41,416 bases of DNA, from the NCBI GenBank assembly GCA_016285175.1, contig JAEEQF010000006.1:1-41416 (forward strand). Reading direction: 5' to 3'. The first letter of the stretch is position 1. The number at the start of each line of letters is the position of its first letter. Under the pieces are notes generated by a model. The model saw nothing but the letters and a program-made list of their open reading frames with translations, was not told the origin of the DNA and did no database searches. The stretch comes from Bacteroidales bacterium (GTDB lineage Bacteria > Bacteroidota > Bacteroidia > Bacteroidales > UBA932). The position numbers were made by a program, and so were the translations under genes. Positions 8,296-18,010 of the stretch are shown here, one piece after another.

Positions 8296-11166
8296 ATGAA
8301 CAAAGCGGGTGTACTATTGTGCTTGCTGTCCTGCCTGCTGGCCCTTGAATCGGAGGCCCAGCAGACGCTTCGGGACAACTATGTATCGGAAGTGCTGGAT
8401 TTCGAGAGCGGCCTTCCCTGCAATTTCGTAGAGGATATGTGCCTGGACCGGACCGGTTTCCTGTGGATAGCCACCTCCGGCGGCCTGTGCCGCTACGACG
8501 GATACCAGATGCTCACTTTCAGCACCTCCTCCCCCTTCCCGCTCAAGAGCAACCACATCCACAATATCTGCGAGGACGGCTTCGGCCGCCTGTGGGGAGG
8601 CTCCCTCAACGGGCTGGACGTCCTGGACACCTCCACCTTGCTGCCAGCCCAGTTGGAGACGGGGGACCTGGAGCCTTTCCTCACCCGTCCGGTCTCCTAT
8701 CTGGCCCTGGATGCCCGGGGCGCCCTCTGGTTCAAGAGCGGGGAAAGTATCTACCGGACCGTCTTTGCCGATAACGGGGCGGTGCAGCAAGTGCTGGAAT
8801 ACCACCACCCGGCCCTGTCCCGGGAGAATGTGGTCTTTGCCGACGTGGACCGGGACGGATCCGTGTGGGTGGGCTTGGGCGGCCAGGTGTCCAAGCTGCA
8901 GGAGGACGACGGGAAACTGCAGGCCACCCCGCTCCTGTCCCGCTTCCGCTACGAAGACGGTTATCTGTCCGGTTTTTACCTCCAGGGCCAGGAAGTGTGG
9001 ATCTGCACGGAGAACGGCCTGTACCTGGTGAACCGGCAAAGCGGTGACTCAAAACACTACCTGCACGATTCCCGGGATCCCCGCTCCCTCACGCAGAACT
9101 TCATCTCCGACGTGGCCCGGACCCAGGACGGACAGATGATCTTTACCACCCTTTACGGTATCAACCACTACAATGCCATCACGGACGATTTCACCCGCGA
9201 GGGAGAAGATATCGTCAACTGCGTCCACGTTGAGGGTGAACGGATCCTGGTGGGGACGGAAACCCAGGGCCTCCGCATCTACACCCCCAGGCGCCTGGAT
9301 GTGAGCAACCTGTACCACAACCCGTCATCGGCCTCCTCGCTGGGCCCCGGCACGGTGAATGCGGTATGGGAGACTCCCGGCGGTACGCTGTGGGTGGGCA
9401 GCGTGGAAGGCGGCCTCAGCATCCGCGACGCCGGAGAAAGCCATTTTACGCACCTCACTACGCAGAACGGCCTGGGCCACAACAGCGTGAGCGCCCTCCG
9501 GCAGATTCCCGGCGGCCCGCTGGTGGTGGGAACCTGGGGCGCCGGGCTGGATCTGGTTTCCACGGACAAGCCCCACCGGGTGCTGCGCCATCTGAATAAC
9601 CAGGACCGTCTGCTGGATTTTGTGGGAGCCCTGGAAACGGACCCGGACGGACAACATATATATATAGGGGCCAATTCGGGCGTCTATGCCTATGACCTGC
9701 GCTCGGACAGCCTTACGCCCCTGCTGGAACCGGGATCGGCCAACGGCTGCATCGGATCGTACCTGGACGGGAAAGGACGGCTCTGGATGGGTTGCCGGCA
9801 GGGTCTGTATGTCATCGACACCCGGAGCCCCGGGTATCCGTCCACCCACTACGGGCATCCGCTGGACAATCCCCAATCGGCGGCCGAAGAGATGATCTGC
9901 TGCATCCTGGAGGCCTCGGACGGCACTTTCTGGCTGGGCAGCAACGGGAACGGCGTTTACCACGTCCTGGAGGGAGATTCCTGGCAGGTTACCCGCCTGT
10001 CCACCCGCGACGGCCTGTCCAACAACCGCGTCCGCAGCCTGCAGGAAGACAACCAGGGACGGATCTGGATCAGTACGGAGCACGGCCTGAACGTATGGGA
10101 CCCTTCCCTGAAGGCCCTCTGTTCCTTCTTCCGGGAAGACGGCCTGGCCGGGAACCAGTTCTACTGGAACAACTCCTGCAAGGGAGAGGACGGGATGCTG
10201 TACTTCGGCCACACCGGCGGACTTTCCGCGGTGAATCCCTCCCAGTATACGCCCGACCGGGAGGAAAGTCCGCTCCGCCTGACTTCCGTGCAGATAGAGG
10301 ACCGCACATCGTTCGAATCCTCCCCCGAAGCCATCCGGCTGCATGAGCGGGACCGTTCCCTGCGCATCAGTTTTTCGGCCCTCACGCCGGATGTGGCCCG
10401 GAAAATCCATTACGAGTACCGCCTCCAGGGCCTGGACAACCATTGGCAGGAGTTGCCCGCACCCGGACACGAAGCCGTCTACTCGGCCCTGCCGCACGGG
10501 CGTTATCTCTTCCAGATCCGCGCCTTCAACGAAACGGGCAAGATGGCCGGCAGCCTGGATGTTCCTGTGTATGTAAAAGCCCATTATTACCGGACCTGGT
10601 GGTTCTATCTGCTGATGACCTTGAACCTGCTGGCACTGGCCTATCTGTTCCTGCAGCTGCGGATGCGCGCGCTCATCCGCCAGCGGGAAACCCTCCGGCA
10701 GATGGTGGAGGAACGCACCCGGGAGCTGTCCGGACAGAAGAGGCTGGTAGAGGAAAAGGCCGAAGAGCTCCGGCGGCAGAACGACGTGCTCCTGCACCAG
10801 AACGAAGAACTGGCCTACCGCAAGATCCTGAGCATCCGGCAGGAAGACCCGTTCAAGGAGAAGACGCTGGACACGCTCCGCAGCCTCTACCGCAACCCGG
10901 ACCTGGATGTGAACGGATTCTGCCAGGCCATGGGTATGAGCAAGACCCTCCTGAACTCGCGCCTGCAGGAGGCTTTCGGACAGTCCATCGGCCAGCTCAT
11001 CCGCACCTACCGGCTCACGCTGGCGCGGGAAATGCTGGAAAGCGGCAGCGGATTAACCGTAGCGGAAGCCGCCTACGAGGTGGGCTTCAACGACCCCAAG
11101 TACTTCACCCGCTGTTTCACCAAAGAGTACGGCATCACGCCCAGCTCCCTGGGGAAAGAGGAATAA
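8296..11166 (+). CDS. Membrane-spanning sensor (Reg_prop propeller, Y_Y_Y) fused directly to an AraC DNA-binding domain
   Basis: The protein has 956 residues. After the signal peptide (ending LESEAQQ) come about 14 propeller-type repeats (such as GFLWIATSGGLCRYDG and GRIWISTEHGLNVWD), as in periplasmic sensors of HTCS proteins. A Y_Y_Y domain follows (about 690-760), then one membrane segment (about 768-790, WWFYLLMTLNLLALAYLFL) and a charged coiled coil (about 795-845). An AraC HTH closes it (about 855-956, with LTVAEAAYEVGFNDPKYFTRCF). There is no histidine-kinase H-box, ATPase or receiver domain, so signalling must go through the membrane without phosphotransfer. It lies between divergent GH51 and the GH43-SusCD operon and probably activates both on sensing an arabinan fragment. 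The ligand is inferred from context. Confidence 0.88.
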   Translation: MNKAGVLLCLLSCLLALESEAQQTLRDNYVSEVLDFESGLPCNFVEDMCLDRTGFLWIATSGGLCRYDGYQMLTFSTSSPFPLKSNHIHNICEDGFGRLWGGSLNGLDVLDTSTLLPAQLETGDLEPFLTRPVSYLALDARGALWFKSGESIYRTVFADNGAVQQVLEYHHPALSRENVVFADVDRDGSVWVGLGGQVSKLQEDDGKLQATPLLSRFRYEDGYLSGFYLQGQEVWICTENGLYLVNRQSGDSKHYLHDSRDPRSLTQNFISDVARTQDGQMIFTTLYGINHYNAITDDFTREGEDIVNCVHVEGERILVGTETQGLRIYTPRRLDVSNLYHNPSSASSLGPGTVNAVWETPGGTLWVGSVEGGLSIRDAGESHFTHLTTQNGLGHNSVSALRQIPGGPLVVGTWGAGLDLVSTDKPHRVLRHLNNQDRLLDFVGALETDPDGQHIYIGANSGVYAYDLRSDSLTPLLEPGSANGCIGSYLDGKGRLWMGCRQGLYVIDTRSPGYPSTHYGHPLDNPQSAAEEMICCILEASDGTFWLGSNGNGVYHVLEGDSWQVTRLSTRDGLSNNRVRSLQEDNQGRIWISTEHGLNVWDPSLKALCSFFREDGLAGNQFYWNNSCKGEDGMLYFGHTGGLSAVNPSQYTPDREESPLRLTSVQIEDRTSFESSPEAIRLHERDRSLRISFSALTPDVARKIHYEYRLQGLDNHWQELPAPGHEAVYSALPHGRYLFQIRAFNETGKMAGSLDVPVYVKAHYYRTWWFYLLMTLNLLALAYLFLQLRMRALIRQRETLRQMVEERTRELSGQKRLVEEKAEELRRQNDVLLHQNEELAYRKILSIRQEDPFKEKTLDTLRSLYRNPDLDVNGFCQAMGMSKTLLNSRLQEAFGQSIGQLIRTYRLTLAREMLESGSGLTVAEAAYEVGFNDPKYFTRCFTKEYGITPSSLGKEE

Positions 11167-11230
11167 ACACGATTGTTCAAAAATCCACCCATTAGGTTTT
11201 TTTGTGCACCTTTAGGCCGATAAAGCTTTA

Positions 11231-11238
11231 TACCTTTG
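11231..11238 (+). promoter_or_regulatory. -7 element of the first SusCD operon
   Basis: TACCTTTG, a full TAnnTTTG match, 21 bases before the GH43 start at 11260. The nearest TTTG (11201-11204) is 26 bases upstream, too far for a normal -33 element. Confidence 0.5.
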
Positions 11239-11259
11239 CTTCGGTTAACCATCCGACTA

Positions 11260-12279
11260 ATGACACTGAAGCAAATCCTGGCCCCTCTGGCCCTGTTCTT
11301 TGTACTGACAAGCGCCTTTGCGCAACCTCCGGCACACGACCCGGTGGCCATTCAGTGTGAAGGTACCTGGTACCTCTTCTGTACCGGAACCGGTGTAAGC
11401 ATTTTCACTTCCCCCGACCGTGAGAACTGGGAATACGCAGGACGCGTGTTCGACAATCCGCCCCAGTGGGCGCTGGAATCCGTTCCCGGATACCGCGGCC
11501 ATACCTGGGCTCCGGACATCTGCTATCACGACGGCCTTTATTATTTATATTATTCCTGTTCTTCCTTCGGCAAGAACGACAGCGCCATCGGCGTCGCCAC
11601 CAACCGTACGCTTAACCCGGCGTCCCCCCTTTATAAGTGGGAAGACCACGGCTGCGTAGTGCGCTCGGTGGCGGGACGGGACCTGTGGAACGCCATCGAC
11701 CCCAACCTTTTCATCGACGACGACAACACCCCCTGGCTTTCCTTCGGTTCCTTCTGGGGCGGCATCAAACTGGTGCGCCTGGACCGGACGCTCACCCGGG
11801 CGGCCGAACCGCAGGAGTGGTACCCGCTGTGCCGTCGGCCGGAAGGGACGGCCGAGGATACCTCCCTCACCGACGACGCCATCAAGGCCGATCCGCGCGG
11901 AATGGACTTCAACCCCGGCAACGGCGCCGTGGAAGCCCCTTTCATCGTGAAGCGGGACGGCTACTATTATTTATTCGTGAGCTATGACCTCTGCTGCCGC
12001 GGCGCCAAAAGCACCTACAAGGTGGTGGCGGGACGCAGCCGGCAGGTTACCGGCCCCTACGTGGACAAGGACGGCATCGCCCTGATGGAAGGCGGCGGAA
12101 CGCCCGTGCTGGTGGGCAACGAGCGCTATCCCGGTGTGGGACACTGCGCCGTGGTCCCCACGGAAGAGGGCGACCAGCTCTTTTTCCACTGCTACGACAA
12201 GGAAATGAACTACAACTCCCACCTGCTCACGCGCCCCATCCGCTGGGGCGGGGACGGGTGGCCGGTGGTTTCCCTATAA
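11260..12279 (+). CDS. GH43 endo-1,5-alpha-L-arabinanase, periplasmic
   Basis: The ATG at 11260 is used because it opens a signal peptide (MTLKQILAPLALFFVLTSAFAQ). There is no lipobox, so periplasmic location is likely. The five-bladed propeller hallmarks are in order: general base D27 in AHDPVAI, TWAPDICYHDGLYYLYYS, pKa-modulating D147 in NAIDPNLF, and general acid E225 in VEAPFIVKRDGYYYLF. The SYDLCCRG block is typical of endo-arabinanases in GH43 subfamilies 4/5. At 339 residues it is a single catalytic domain. It would cut imported arabinan oligosaccharides to pieces for GH51. It is first in a probable operon with the lipoprotein (41 bases on), SusC and SusD. Confidence 0.9.
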   Translation: MTLKQILAPLALFFVLTSAFAQPPAHDPVAIQCEGTWYLFCTGTGVSIFTSPDRENWEYAGRVFDNPPQWALESVPGYRGHTWAPDICYHDGLYYLYYSCSSFGKNDSAIGVATNRTLNPASPLYKWEDHGCVVRSVAGRDLWNAIDPNLFIDDDNTPWLSFGSFWGGIKLVRLDRTLTRAAEPQEWYPLCRRPEGTAEDTSLTDDAIKADPRGMDFNPGNGAVEAPFIVKRDGYYYLFVSYDLCCRGAKSTYKVVAGRSRQVTGPYVDKDGIALMEGGGTPVLVGNERYPGVGHCAVVPTEEGDQLFFHCYDKEMNYNSHLLTRPIRWGGDGWPVVSL

Positions 12280-12320
12280 AAAATGATAATACATTATATT
12301 AACTAACTAACCAACGTAAC

Positions 12321-14750
12321 ATGAAAACCCCACTTCTAATGCTGAAAGCGCTTTGCGCGGCTGCCTTTGCGGCAGTGGTATCGGCAGGGTGTACCGGCCT
12401 GGAGCCCTATTCCGTGACTCCTCCGGACGACCTGGCCGGAAAGATTGCGGAGTATCAGGCGGAACAGGCTGCCAAGCAGTCCGACGAGTACACCGAAATC
12501 CCCATCACGGTATCCCTGGTTGGCGCTGAAGACAACAGTGCCGGCTGGTGGACTGAATTCAGCCAGTATTTCAGTGTGCCCTCCGGCAAGAAACTGGTCC
12601 TGGAGTTCGAGAACTTCGGTTCCGGCGCCAACAACTGGAACAACTGGAACGCCTGCGTGGCCAACGGCGAACGCGACACCGACGGTTATTCCGAATATTT
12701 TGTGCTCCGCTCCGACTGGTACGGCTGGGGCAATGCCGACTACAACAACGCCGTGATTGAATTCGACTACGGCGGCGGCGAGGTGAACTGGGACGAATTC
12801 CGCGAGAAGATGCAGGGTGCCTATGTTACCCTCACCCTGGACCACGCCCGCGCCGGCGCAGCCTACCTGGAAGTGAAGAATGTGGCCACGGACGGCTTCA
12901 CCATCGTTGAGAAATACAACCAGAAGGTATCGGCCGTAGACGACATCAACCTGTTCCTCATAGCCGACGGAAGCCACTTCAACATCAAGAAGGCCTACCT
13001 GGTTCCTTCCGAGATTGCCGAGATTCCGGACTTCCCGCTGATGGAACTGCAGCTGTCCAATACTCCTGCGGCCATCGCCCTGGGTGAGGAAGACTACTGG
13101 GGCGGCACCATTGCCACCGCCGTGTTCGAGGATGGCTTCAGCGCCGTGGTTCCCAAGGAAGACCTTTATATCATAGAGCCCGATATGACCACCACCGGCA
13201 CCAAGACCGTAGTGGTCTCCTATGCCAAGACCAAGCTGGGCAAGGCCGGAGACCCGGTTGCCGCCTATTATAACTTTGAGGTAACCGACTTCGCTTCCAT
13301 CGCCGTCACCAAGCTGCCTGTCACCACCACTTATTACGTGTTCGACCAGCCCGTTCCGTTCTACACCCAGGGCCTGGAGGTGACCGGCTTCAAGTCGGAC
13401 GGCTCCTCGATGATACTGGACAACGCCGCCCTGGTATTCGGCCAGGTGCAGCCCGTTGCCGGCACCCAGGACGTGGAGATTGAGTTCTCCGGCGTCAAGA
13501 CCACCTGCCCTGTGACCGTGAAGATGGGTATCGAAGCCATCGGCGCCCCCGACTTCAGCAATGCCTGGTGGAGCACTTTCCTGAGCGCAGACAAACCCGT
13601 TCCCGCCGGCGAAAGCGTCACCGTCCACCTCTTCGTTTACTCAGACAATCTGGAGAATTGGCACAGCCCGTGCACCATCCTGCGCGGAGCGGCCCTCAAC
13701 GAATACGCCGTAGTGCGCCAGGACAGCTTCGGCTGGGGTGACGGCTATGGCACCGCCACGCTGGAAAGCGACTGGAACTTTGACATCTTTGCCGCCAACC
13801 AGAATATGTCGGCCGTGAGCATCACCGTAACCAACAACGGCGACAACACCGCCAACGTCCGCTACAACGTCACTTACGCCAACGGCGAGACGCACTTCCA
13901 GGAGTATAAAGGCATCACCGTGGACAGCGCCGACCTCCAGATGGGTATCGTGACCGAGGAATCCTACCTCATCGTCCTGGACAAGCCCGCCGTGGACGCC
14001 AAGCTCACCGGCATTGAGGCCCAGGTGAACGCCTTCCTGATCGGCGGCGCCCGCAACATCGTCCTTTCCCCGGAAGGCACCTTCGTGGAGGCCGTCTATT
14101 CCGACGGTTCCCGCATTCCGGTGAAGACCGCCGACTGTGAGGTGGTCATTCCCGAAGACAAGCTGTTCCGCAGGGTGGAGCAAGGTGTGTACAGCGACGC
14201 AGCCAAGGTTTCCTACACCGCAGTGGACGGCACCCGCTTCGAAACTTCCGCTACCCTGGTGGTGAAGGCGAGCGACCAGCCCGCCCAGGCCGAGCCCGTG
14301 GGCGCCCAGGACTTCAGCAACGGCTGGTGGACCACCTTCTCCAACAACTGGAACGTGCCGGCAGGCACCACCCAGACGGTAAGCATGAAGGTGAGTTCCG
14401 ACAACCTGGGCAACTGGCACAGCCCCTGCGTGATTCTCCGGAAGGCCGACATGAACGAGTACGGCGTAGTCCGGATGGACAACTATGGCTGGGGCGCCAG
14501 CATCGGCGATGCCTGCGCCCTCATCAACAACACCTGCGACTGGAACTGGGACGCCTTTATGGGCTCCATCAACGGTTCCCAGGTGGACATTACCGTAGCC
14601 AACGACGGAGCAGGCACTGCCAGCATCCGCTATCACGTGATTGACGGGAACGGAGTGGAACATTTCCAGTTCTACGACAACATTTCCGTAGACTCCGCCG
14701 ATGTCACTTTCGCCATCGTGACGGAAGAGTCCTACCTCATCTTCGACTAA
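12321..14750 (+). CDS. Large modular surface lipoprotein with three Trp-rich repeat units and Ig-like linkers (putative glycan-binding protein)
   Basis: The protein has 809 residues, with a lipoprotein signal ending VVSAGC (C24). Three homologous units of roughly 130-150 residues start near residues 68, 408 and 661. Each has a WW pair (W76-W77, W416-W417, W669-W670) about ten residues into the unit, then a paired N-W segment (NNWN, ENWHSPC, GNWHSPC), a Y-x-V-x-R segment and an aromatic GWG motif. Units 2 and 3 also share ETHFQEY/VEHFQFY and end with VTEESYLI. Between units lie two Ig-like segments (about 235-400; the second looks Big_3-like) and one more (about 565-655). No glycosidase motif is seen. 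Position between an endo-arabinanase and SusC, and the solvent-type aromatics, suggest a surface arabinan-binding protein, like SusE/F or SGBPs in role. I do not recognise the repeat family, and binding is inference. Confidence 0.85.
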   Translation: MKTPLLMLKALCAAAFAAVVSAGCTGLEPYSVTPPDDLAGKIAEYQAEQAAKQSDEYTEIPITVSLVGAEDNSAGWWTEFSQYFSVPSGKKLVLEFENFGSGANNWNNWNACVANGERDTDGYSEYFVLRSDWYGWGNADYNNAVIEFDYGGGEVNWDEFREKMQGAYVTLTLDHARAGAAYLEVKNVATDGFTIVEKYNQKVSAVDDINLFLIADGSHFNIKKAYLVPSEIAEIPDFPLMELQLSNTPAAIALGEEDYWGGTIATAVFEDGFSAVVPKEDLYIIEPDMTTTGTKTVVVSYAKTKLGKAGDPVAAYYNFEVTDFASIAVTKLPVTTTYYVFDQPVPFYTQGLEVTGFKSDGSSMILDNAALVFGQVQPVAGTQDVEIEFSGVKTTCPVTVKMGIEAIGAPDFSNAWWSTFLSADKPVPAGESVTVHLFVYSDNLENWHSPCTILRGAALNEYAVVRQDSFGWGDGYGTATLESDWNFDIFAANQNMSAVSITVTNNGDNTANVRYNVTYANGETHFQEYKGITVDSADLQMGIVTEESYLIVLDKPAVDAKLTGIEAQVNAFLIGGARNIVLSPEGTFVEAVYSDGSRIPVKTADCEVVIPEDKLFRRVEQGVYSDAAKVSYTAVDGTRFETSATLVVKASDQPAQAEPVGAQDFSNGWWTTFSNNWNVPAGTTQTVSMKVSSDNLGNWHSPCVILRKADMNEYGVVRMDNYGWGASIGDACALINNTCDWNWDAFMGSINGSQVDITVANDGAGTASIRYHVIDGNGVEHFQFYDNISVDSADVTFAIVTEESYLIFD

Positions 14751-14768
14751 TCCAAAGGCAGAAAAGAT

Positions 14769-17700
14769 ATGAAAAAGATATTTGCAAGTATAGTACTTTG
14801 CGGCCTGCTGGCCACCCTTCCCTCTGTCTTTGGCGGACGGAACGGTTATGTGGCACTGGCCCAGAACAACGTAACCATCAGCGGTACCGTAGTGGACGAG
14901 ACCGGTGAGCCCGCCCTGGGCGCCGGCATCGTGGTCAAGGGAACCACCCTGGGCACCACCACCGACTTCGACGGTAAATTCTCCCTGTCCCTGCCGGAAG
15001 GCAGCACCATCCAGATCGTTTCCGTGGGCTATGAGACCCTGGAAATGGCCATTACCCGCGGCGGAGACCTGGGCACTATCACCATCCAGACCGAAAACAC
15101 CCTCCTGGACCAGGTGGTGGTAATCGGCTACGGTTCCCAGAAGAAAGTGGACCTCACCGGTTCGGTGGCCATCGTGGATGCCGACGAGATGAAGAAGGTT
15201 TCCCACTCCAACATCTCCACCATGCTGGAAGGCAAGGTGGCCGGCGTGCAGATCACTTCCGACGGCCAGCCGGGTGCCGACCCTGCCGTGCGCATCCGCG
15301 GTCTGGGCAGCTTCGGCAGCACCGCCCCGCTGTATGTGATCGACGGAGTGCCGATGGGCACCACCATCCGGGACTTCTCCCCCAACGATATCGAGACCAT
15401 CCAGGTGCTCAAGGACGCATCGGCGGCCGCCATCTACGGTTCCCGTGCCGCTAACGGCGTTGTGATCATCACCACCAAGGGCGGCAAGAAGAACCAGCCC
15501 ATCCGGGTGGACTACACCGGCTATATGGGTGTGGACAAAATCCGCAAGAACGTCTATAAGGTGATGGATTCGGCCCAGTACGGCGAATTCGTCCGCATGG
15601 CCTTCGACAACAGCGGCCTGGCCGTTCCCGCCGGTTATGATCCCAGCAGTGCCAAGTACGTGGATCCCGCTAAGGTGAACACCGACTGGTTCGACGCCGT
15701 GTTCAAGACCGGTATCCGCCAGAACCACAACGTGAACCTCTCCGGCGGCGGCGAGAACAGCACCTTCAACGTGGCCCTGGACTACTTCTCCCAGAAGGGC
15801 ACCATGGTGGGCGCCGGTCCCAACTACGACCGTTTCACCGCCCGCGTGAACAATACCATGGACATCAAGTTCGTGAAACTGCGCACCGGCCTGGTCTATT
15901 CCCACAGCAGCCAGGACAGCATGTCCCTGTCCAACGCCAACGAGTATGTGCAGGGCCTCTACGGCACGCAGTATCCCGTGATGGCATCGGCCCTGCTGAT
16001 GCCCCCGTCCATCAAGGCCTATGACAGCGACACCTGGTTCCTGGACCGCACCATCTCGGCCGCTTCCGAGTATTCCTACGACTCCTGGGGCTTCGGCACC
16101 TATTACGACGACGTGCACGGTGACATCCGTATGACCAACCCGCTCCTTTACAACAACCTGCTGGAGCGCAACACCATCGTGGACCGCGTGGTGGCCACCG
16201 GTTCCGCCACCGTGGACCTGCTGGATATGGTCGGCCTCAAGAACGACAACCACAAGCTGGACTACAACCTGAACCTCTCTTACAGCCGTACCTACTGCAA
16301 GGACTTCACCTTTGTCCCTTCCTTCATCCAGAGTACCACCAACTACCTGTCCAAGAGCAACGAGCGCCTCACCGAAGGCTATCGCAGCATGTCCGACTTC
16401 CTGGTGGAGAACTACCTCACCTATGACGGAAAGTTCGGCCTGCATCACCTGAACGCCGTGGCCGGTATCACCTTCGAGCGTGAACTCTACCATACGCTTT
16501 CCGGCTGGGGCAACAACATGCCCGAACCGTATTACCTCCAGGTGGGCAACGCCGCCGACCGCGACGCCTCCTCCTACGAGAGCGAGCACGTGCTGGCCTC
16601 CTACATCGGCCGACTCACCTACGACTACGACGGCCGTTACCTGTTCCAGGCCACGGTCCGCCGCGACGGTTCCTCCCGCCTTTCCAGCGGCAACCACTGG
16701 GACTGGTTCCCTTCCGCCTCCATCGGCTGGAGAATTGACAAGGAGCCCTTCTTCACGGTGGATCCCCAGCTGGTGAGCCTCCTTAAACTCCGCGCCTCCT
16801 ACGGTGTGCTGGGTAACGAGAACATCGGCGAATACCAGTTCATGGACACCATGGCCCGCGGAAACTACACCTATAGCTTCGGCGGCAACAAGGTCACCGG
16901 TTCCTCCATCTCCAACTACGTGAACACCGCCATCCACTGGGAAAAGAAGAAGACCCTGGACATCGGCCTGGACTATGCCATGTTCGGCGGCGCCCTCGAA
17001 TTCAACGTGGACTACTACAACGCCCTTTCCGAGGACCTGCTCTACAGCGTGCCCGTCCCGGCCGAAGCCGGCGCCACCAACGAGACCGTTACCATGAACG
17101 CCGCTTCCATGCGCAACACCGGTATCGAGCTCTCCGCCACCTACCGCAACTACAGCAGTGATTTCAAGTACGAGTTCTCCGGCAACGTCACCCTCCCCAA
17201 GAACACGGTGGTGTCCCTGGGACCTTCCGGCGAAGCCCGCAACGATGCCTACACCCGCACCGAAATCGGTGAGGAAGTGGGCCGATTCTACGGCTATGTG
17301 TACGAAGGCATCTTCCAGAGCCAGGAACAGATTGACAACCGCGTGAACTCCCTGGGCAACTACGTCACCCAGAACGGTGCCCAGCCCGGCGACGTGGCCT
17401 ACAAGGACATCAGCGGCCCGGACGGCGTGCCGGACGGCCAGATCACGGCCGACGACCAGACGTTCATCGGCAGCGGCATGGCCAAGGTCCAGTTCGGCCT
17501 CAGCGCCCGCTTCGAGTACAAGAACTTCGACCTTAGCGTCTCCACCTTCGGCGCAGCCGGTTACCAGCTGCTGGACTTCGTGGACATGACCCTGCGCAGC
17601 TCCTACGGCATGACCAACCGCAGCGTGGACCTGCTCAACGCCTGGACTCCGTCCAACACCAACACCAACGTGCCCCGCGTGTACTACAAGTCCACCGGTT

Positions 17701-17981
17701 CCATCACCAACGACATGTTCAGCTCCCGCTACCTGCAGAACGGTGCCTATTGGAAGATCGCCAACGTGGAGCTGGGGTATAACCTGCCCGAGAACCTCTT
17801 CGGCGAGAACGCTTTCGTACGCGGCGGCCGCATCTATGTCTCCGGACAGAACCTGCTGACCATCAGCCCGTACCGCGGATACAACATTGACTTCGCCGGC
17901 GGTGCCTTCACCCCTGGTTACAACTACTGCTCGTATCCCGCCCCTACCACGGTGATGCTGGGCGTGAAACTTTCCTTCTAA
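14769..17981 (+). CDS. SusC/RagA-type TonB-dependent outer-membrane glycan importer (pair 1)
   Basis: The protein has 1070 residues and an N-terminal signal sequence. A carboxypeptidase-regulatory-like beta-sandwich follows (about 35-115: ISGTVVDETGEPALGAGIVVKGTT). Then comes the region LDQVVVIGYGSQKK typical before the plug, and the plug with VRIRGLGSFGSTAPLYVIDGVP and SAAAIYGSRAANGVVIITTK. A long beta-barrel ends in a terminal aromatic-containing strand (VMLGVKLSF). It should work with the SusD-like lid encoded 29 bases downstream to bring arabinan oligosaccharides into the periplasm. The gene sits 18 bases after the modular lipoprotein and is probably in the same transcript. Length and domain order are normal. 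There is no STN domain, so no anti-sigma signalling is expected. Confidence 0.95.
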   Translation: MKKIFASIVLCGLLATLPSVFGGRNGYVALAQNNVTISGTVVDETGEPALGAGIVVKGTTLGTTTDFDGKFSLSLPEGSTIQIVSVGYETLEMAITRGGDLGTITIQTENTLLDQVVVIGYGSQKKVDLTGSVAIVDADEMKKVSHSNISTMLEGKVAGVQITSDGQPGADPAVRIRGLGSFGSTAPLYVIDGVPMGTTIRDFSPNDIETIQVLKDASAAAIYGSRAANGVVIITTKGGKKNQPIRVDYTGYMGVDKIRKNVYKVMDSAQYGEFVRMAFDNSGLAVPAGYDPSSAKYVDPAKVNTDWFDAVFKTGIRQNHNVNLSGGGENSTFNVALDYFSQKGTMVGAGPNYDRFTARVNNTMDIKFVKLRTGLVYSHSSQDSMSLSNANEYVQGLYGTQYPVMASALLMPPSIKAYDSDTWFLDRTISAASEYSYDSWGFGTYYDDVHGDIRMTNPLLYNNLLERNTIVDRVVATGSATVDLLDMVGLKNDNHKLDYNLNLSYSRTYCKDFTFVPSFIQSTTNYLSKSNERLTEGYRSMSDFLVENYLTYDGKFGLHHLNAVAGITFERELYHTLSGWGNNMPEPYYLQVGNAADRDASSYESEHVLASYIGRLTYDYDGRYLFQATVRRDGSSRLSSGNHWDWFPSASIGWRIDKEPFFTVDPQLVSLLKLRASYGVLGNENIGEYQFMDTMARGNYTYSFGGNKVTGSSISNYVNTAIHWEKKKTLDIGLDYAMFGGALEFNVDYYNALSEDLLYSVPVPAEAGATNETVTMNAASMRNTGIELSATYRNYSSDFKYEFSGNVTLPKNTVVSLGPSGEARNDAYTRTEIGEEVGRFYGYVYEGIFQSQEQIDNRVNSLGNYVTQNGAQPGDVAYKDISGPDGVPDGQITADDQTFIGSGMAKVQFGLSARFEYKNFDLSVSTFGAAGYQLLDFVDMTLRSSYGMTNRSVDLLNAWTPSNTNTNVPRVYYKSTGSITNDMFSSRYLQNGAYWKIANVELGYNLPENLFGENAFVRGGRIYVSGQNLLTISPYRGYNIDFAGGAFTPGYNYCSYPAPTTVMLGVKLSF

Positions 17982-18010
17982 AGATGTCCAACCTTAATAT
18001 GAACGAGATT

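Noticed and set aside
11201..11204. TTTG as -33 element for the first SusCD operon promoter
   Set aside because: It is 26 bases from the -7 box, longer than the normal 19-21 spacer.
13641..16937. Very long open frame (1098 codons) on the minus strand opposite the lipoprotein and SusC genes
   Set aside because: It is antisense to two well-supported genes, and its low-complexity Gly/Val/His-rich translation is typical of the complement of GC-rich codons.
17984..18010. Earlier ATGs for SusD 1 at 17984 and 17999
   Set aside because: Both add residues in front of a complete lipoprotein signal that starts at 18011, though a longer form cannot be fully excluded.
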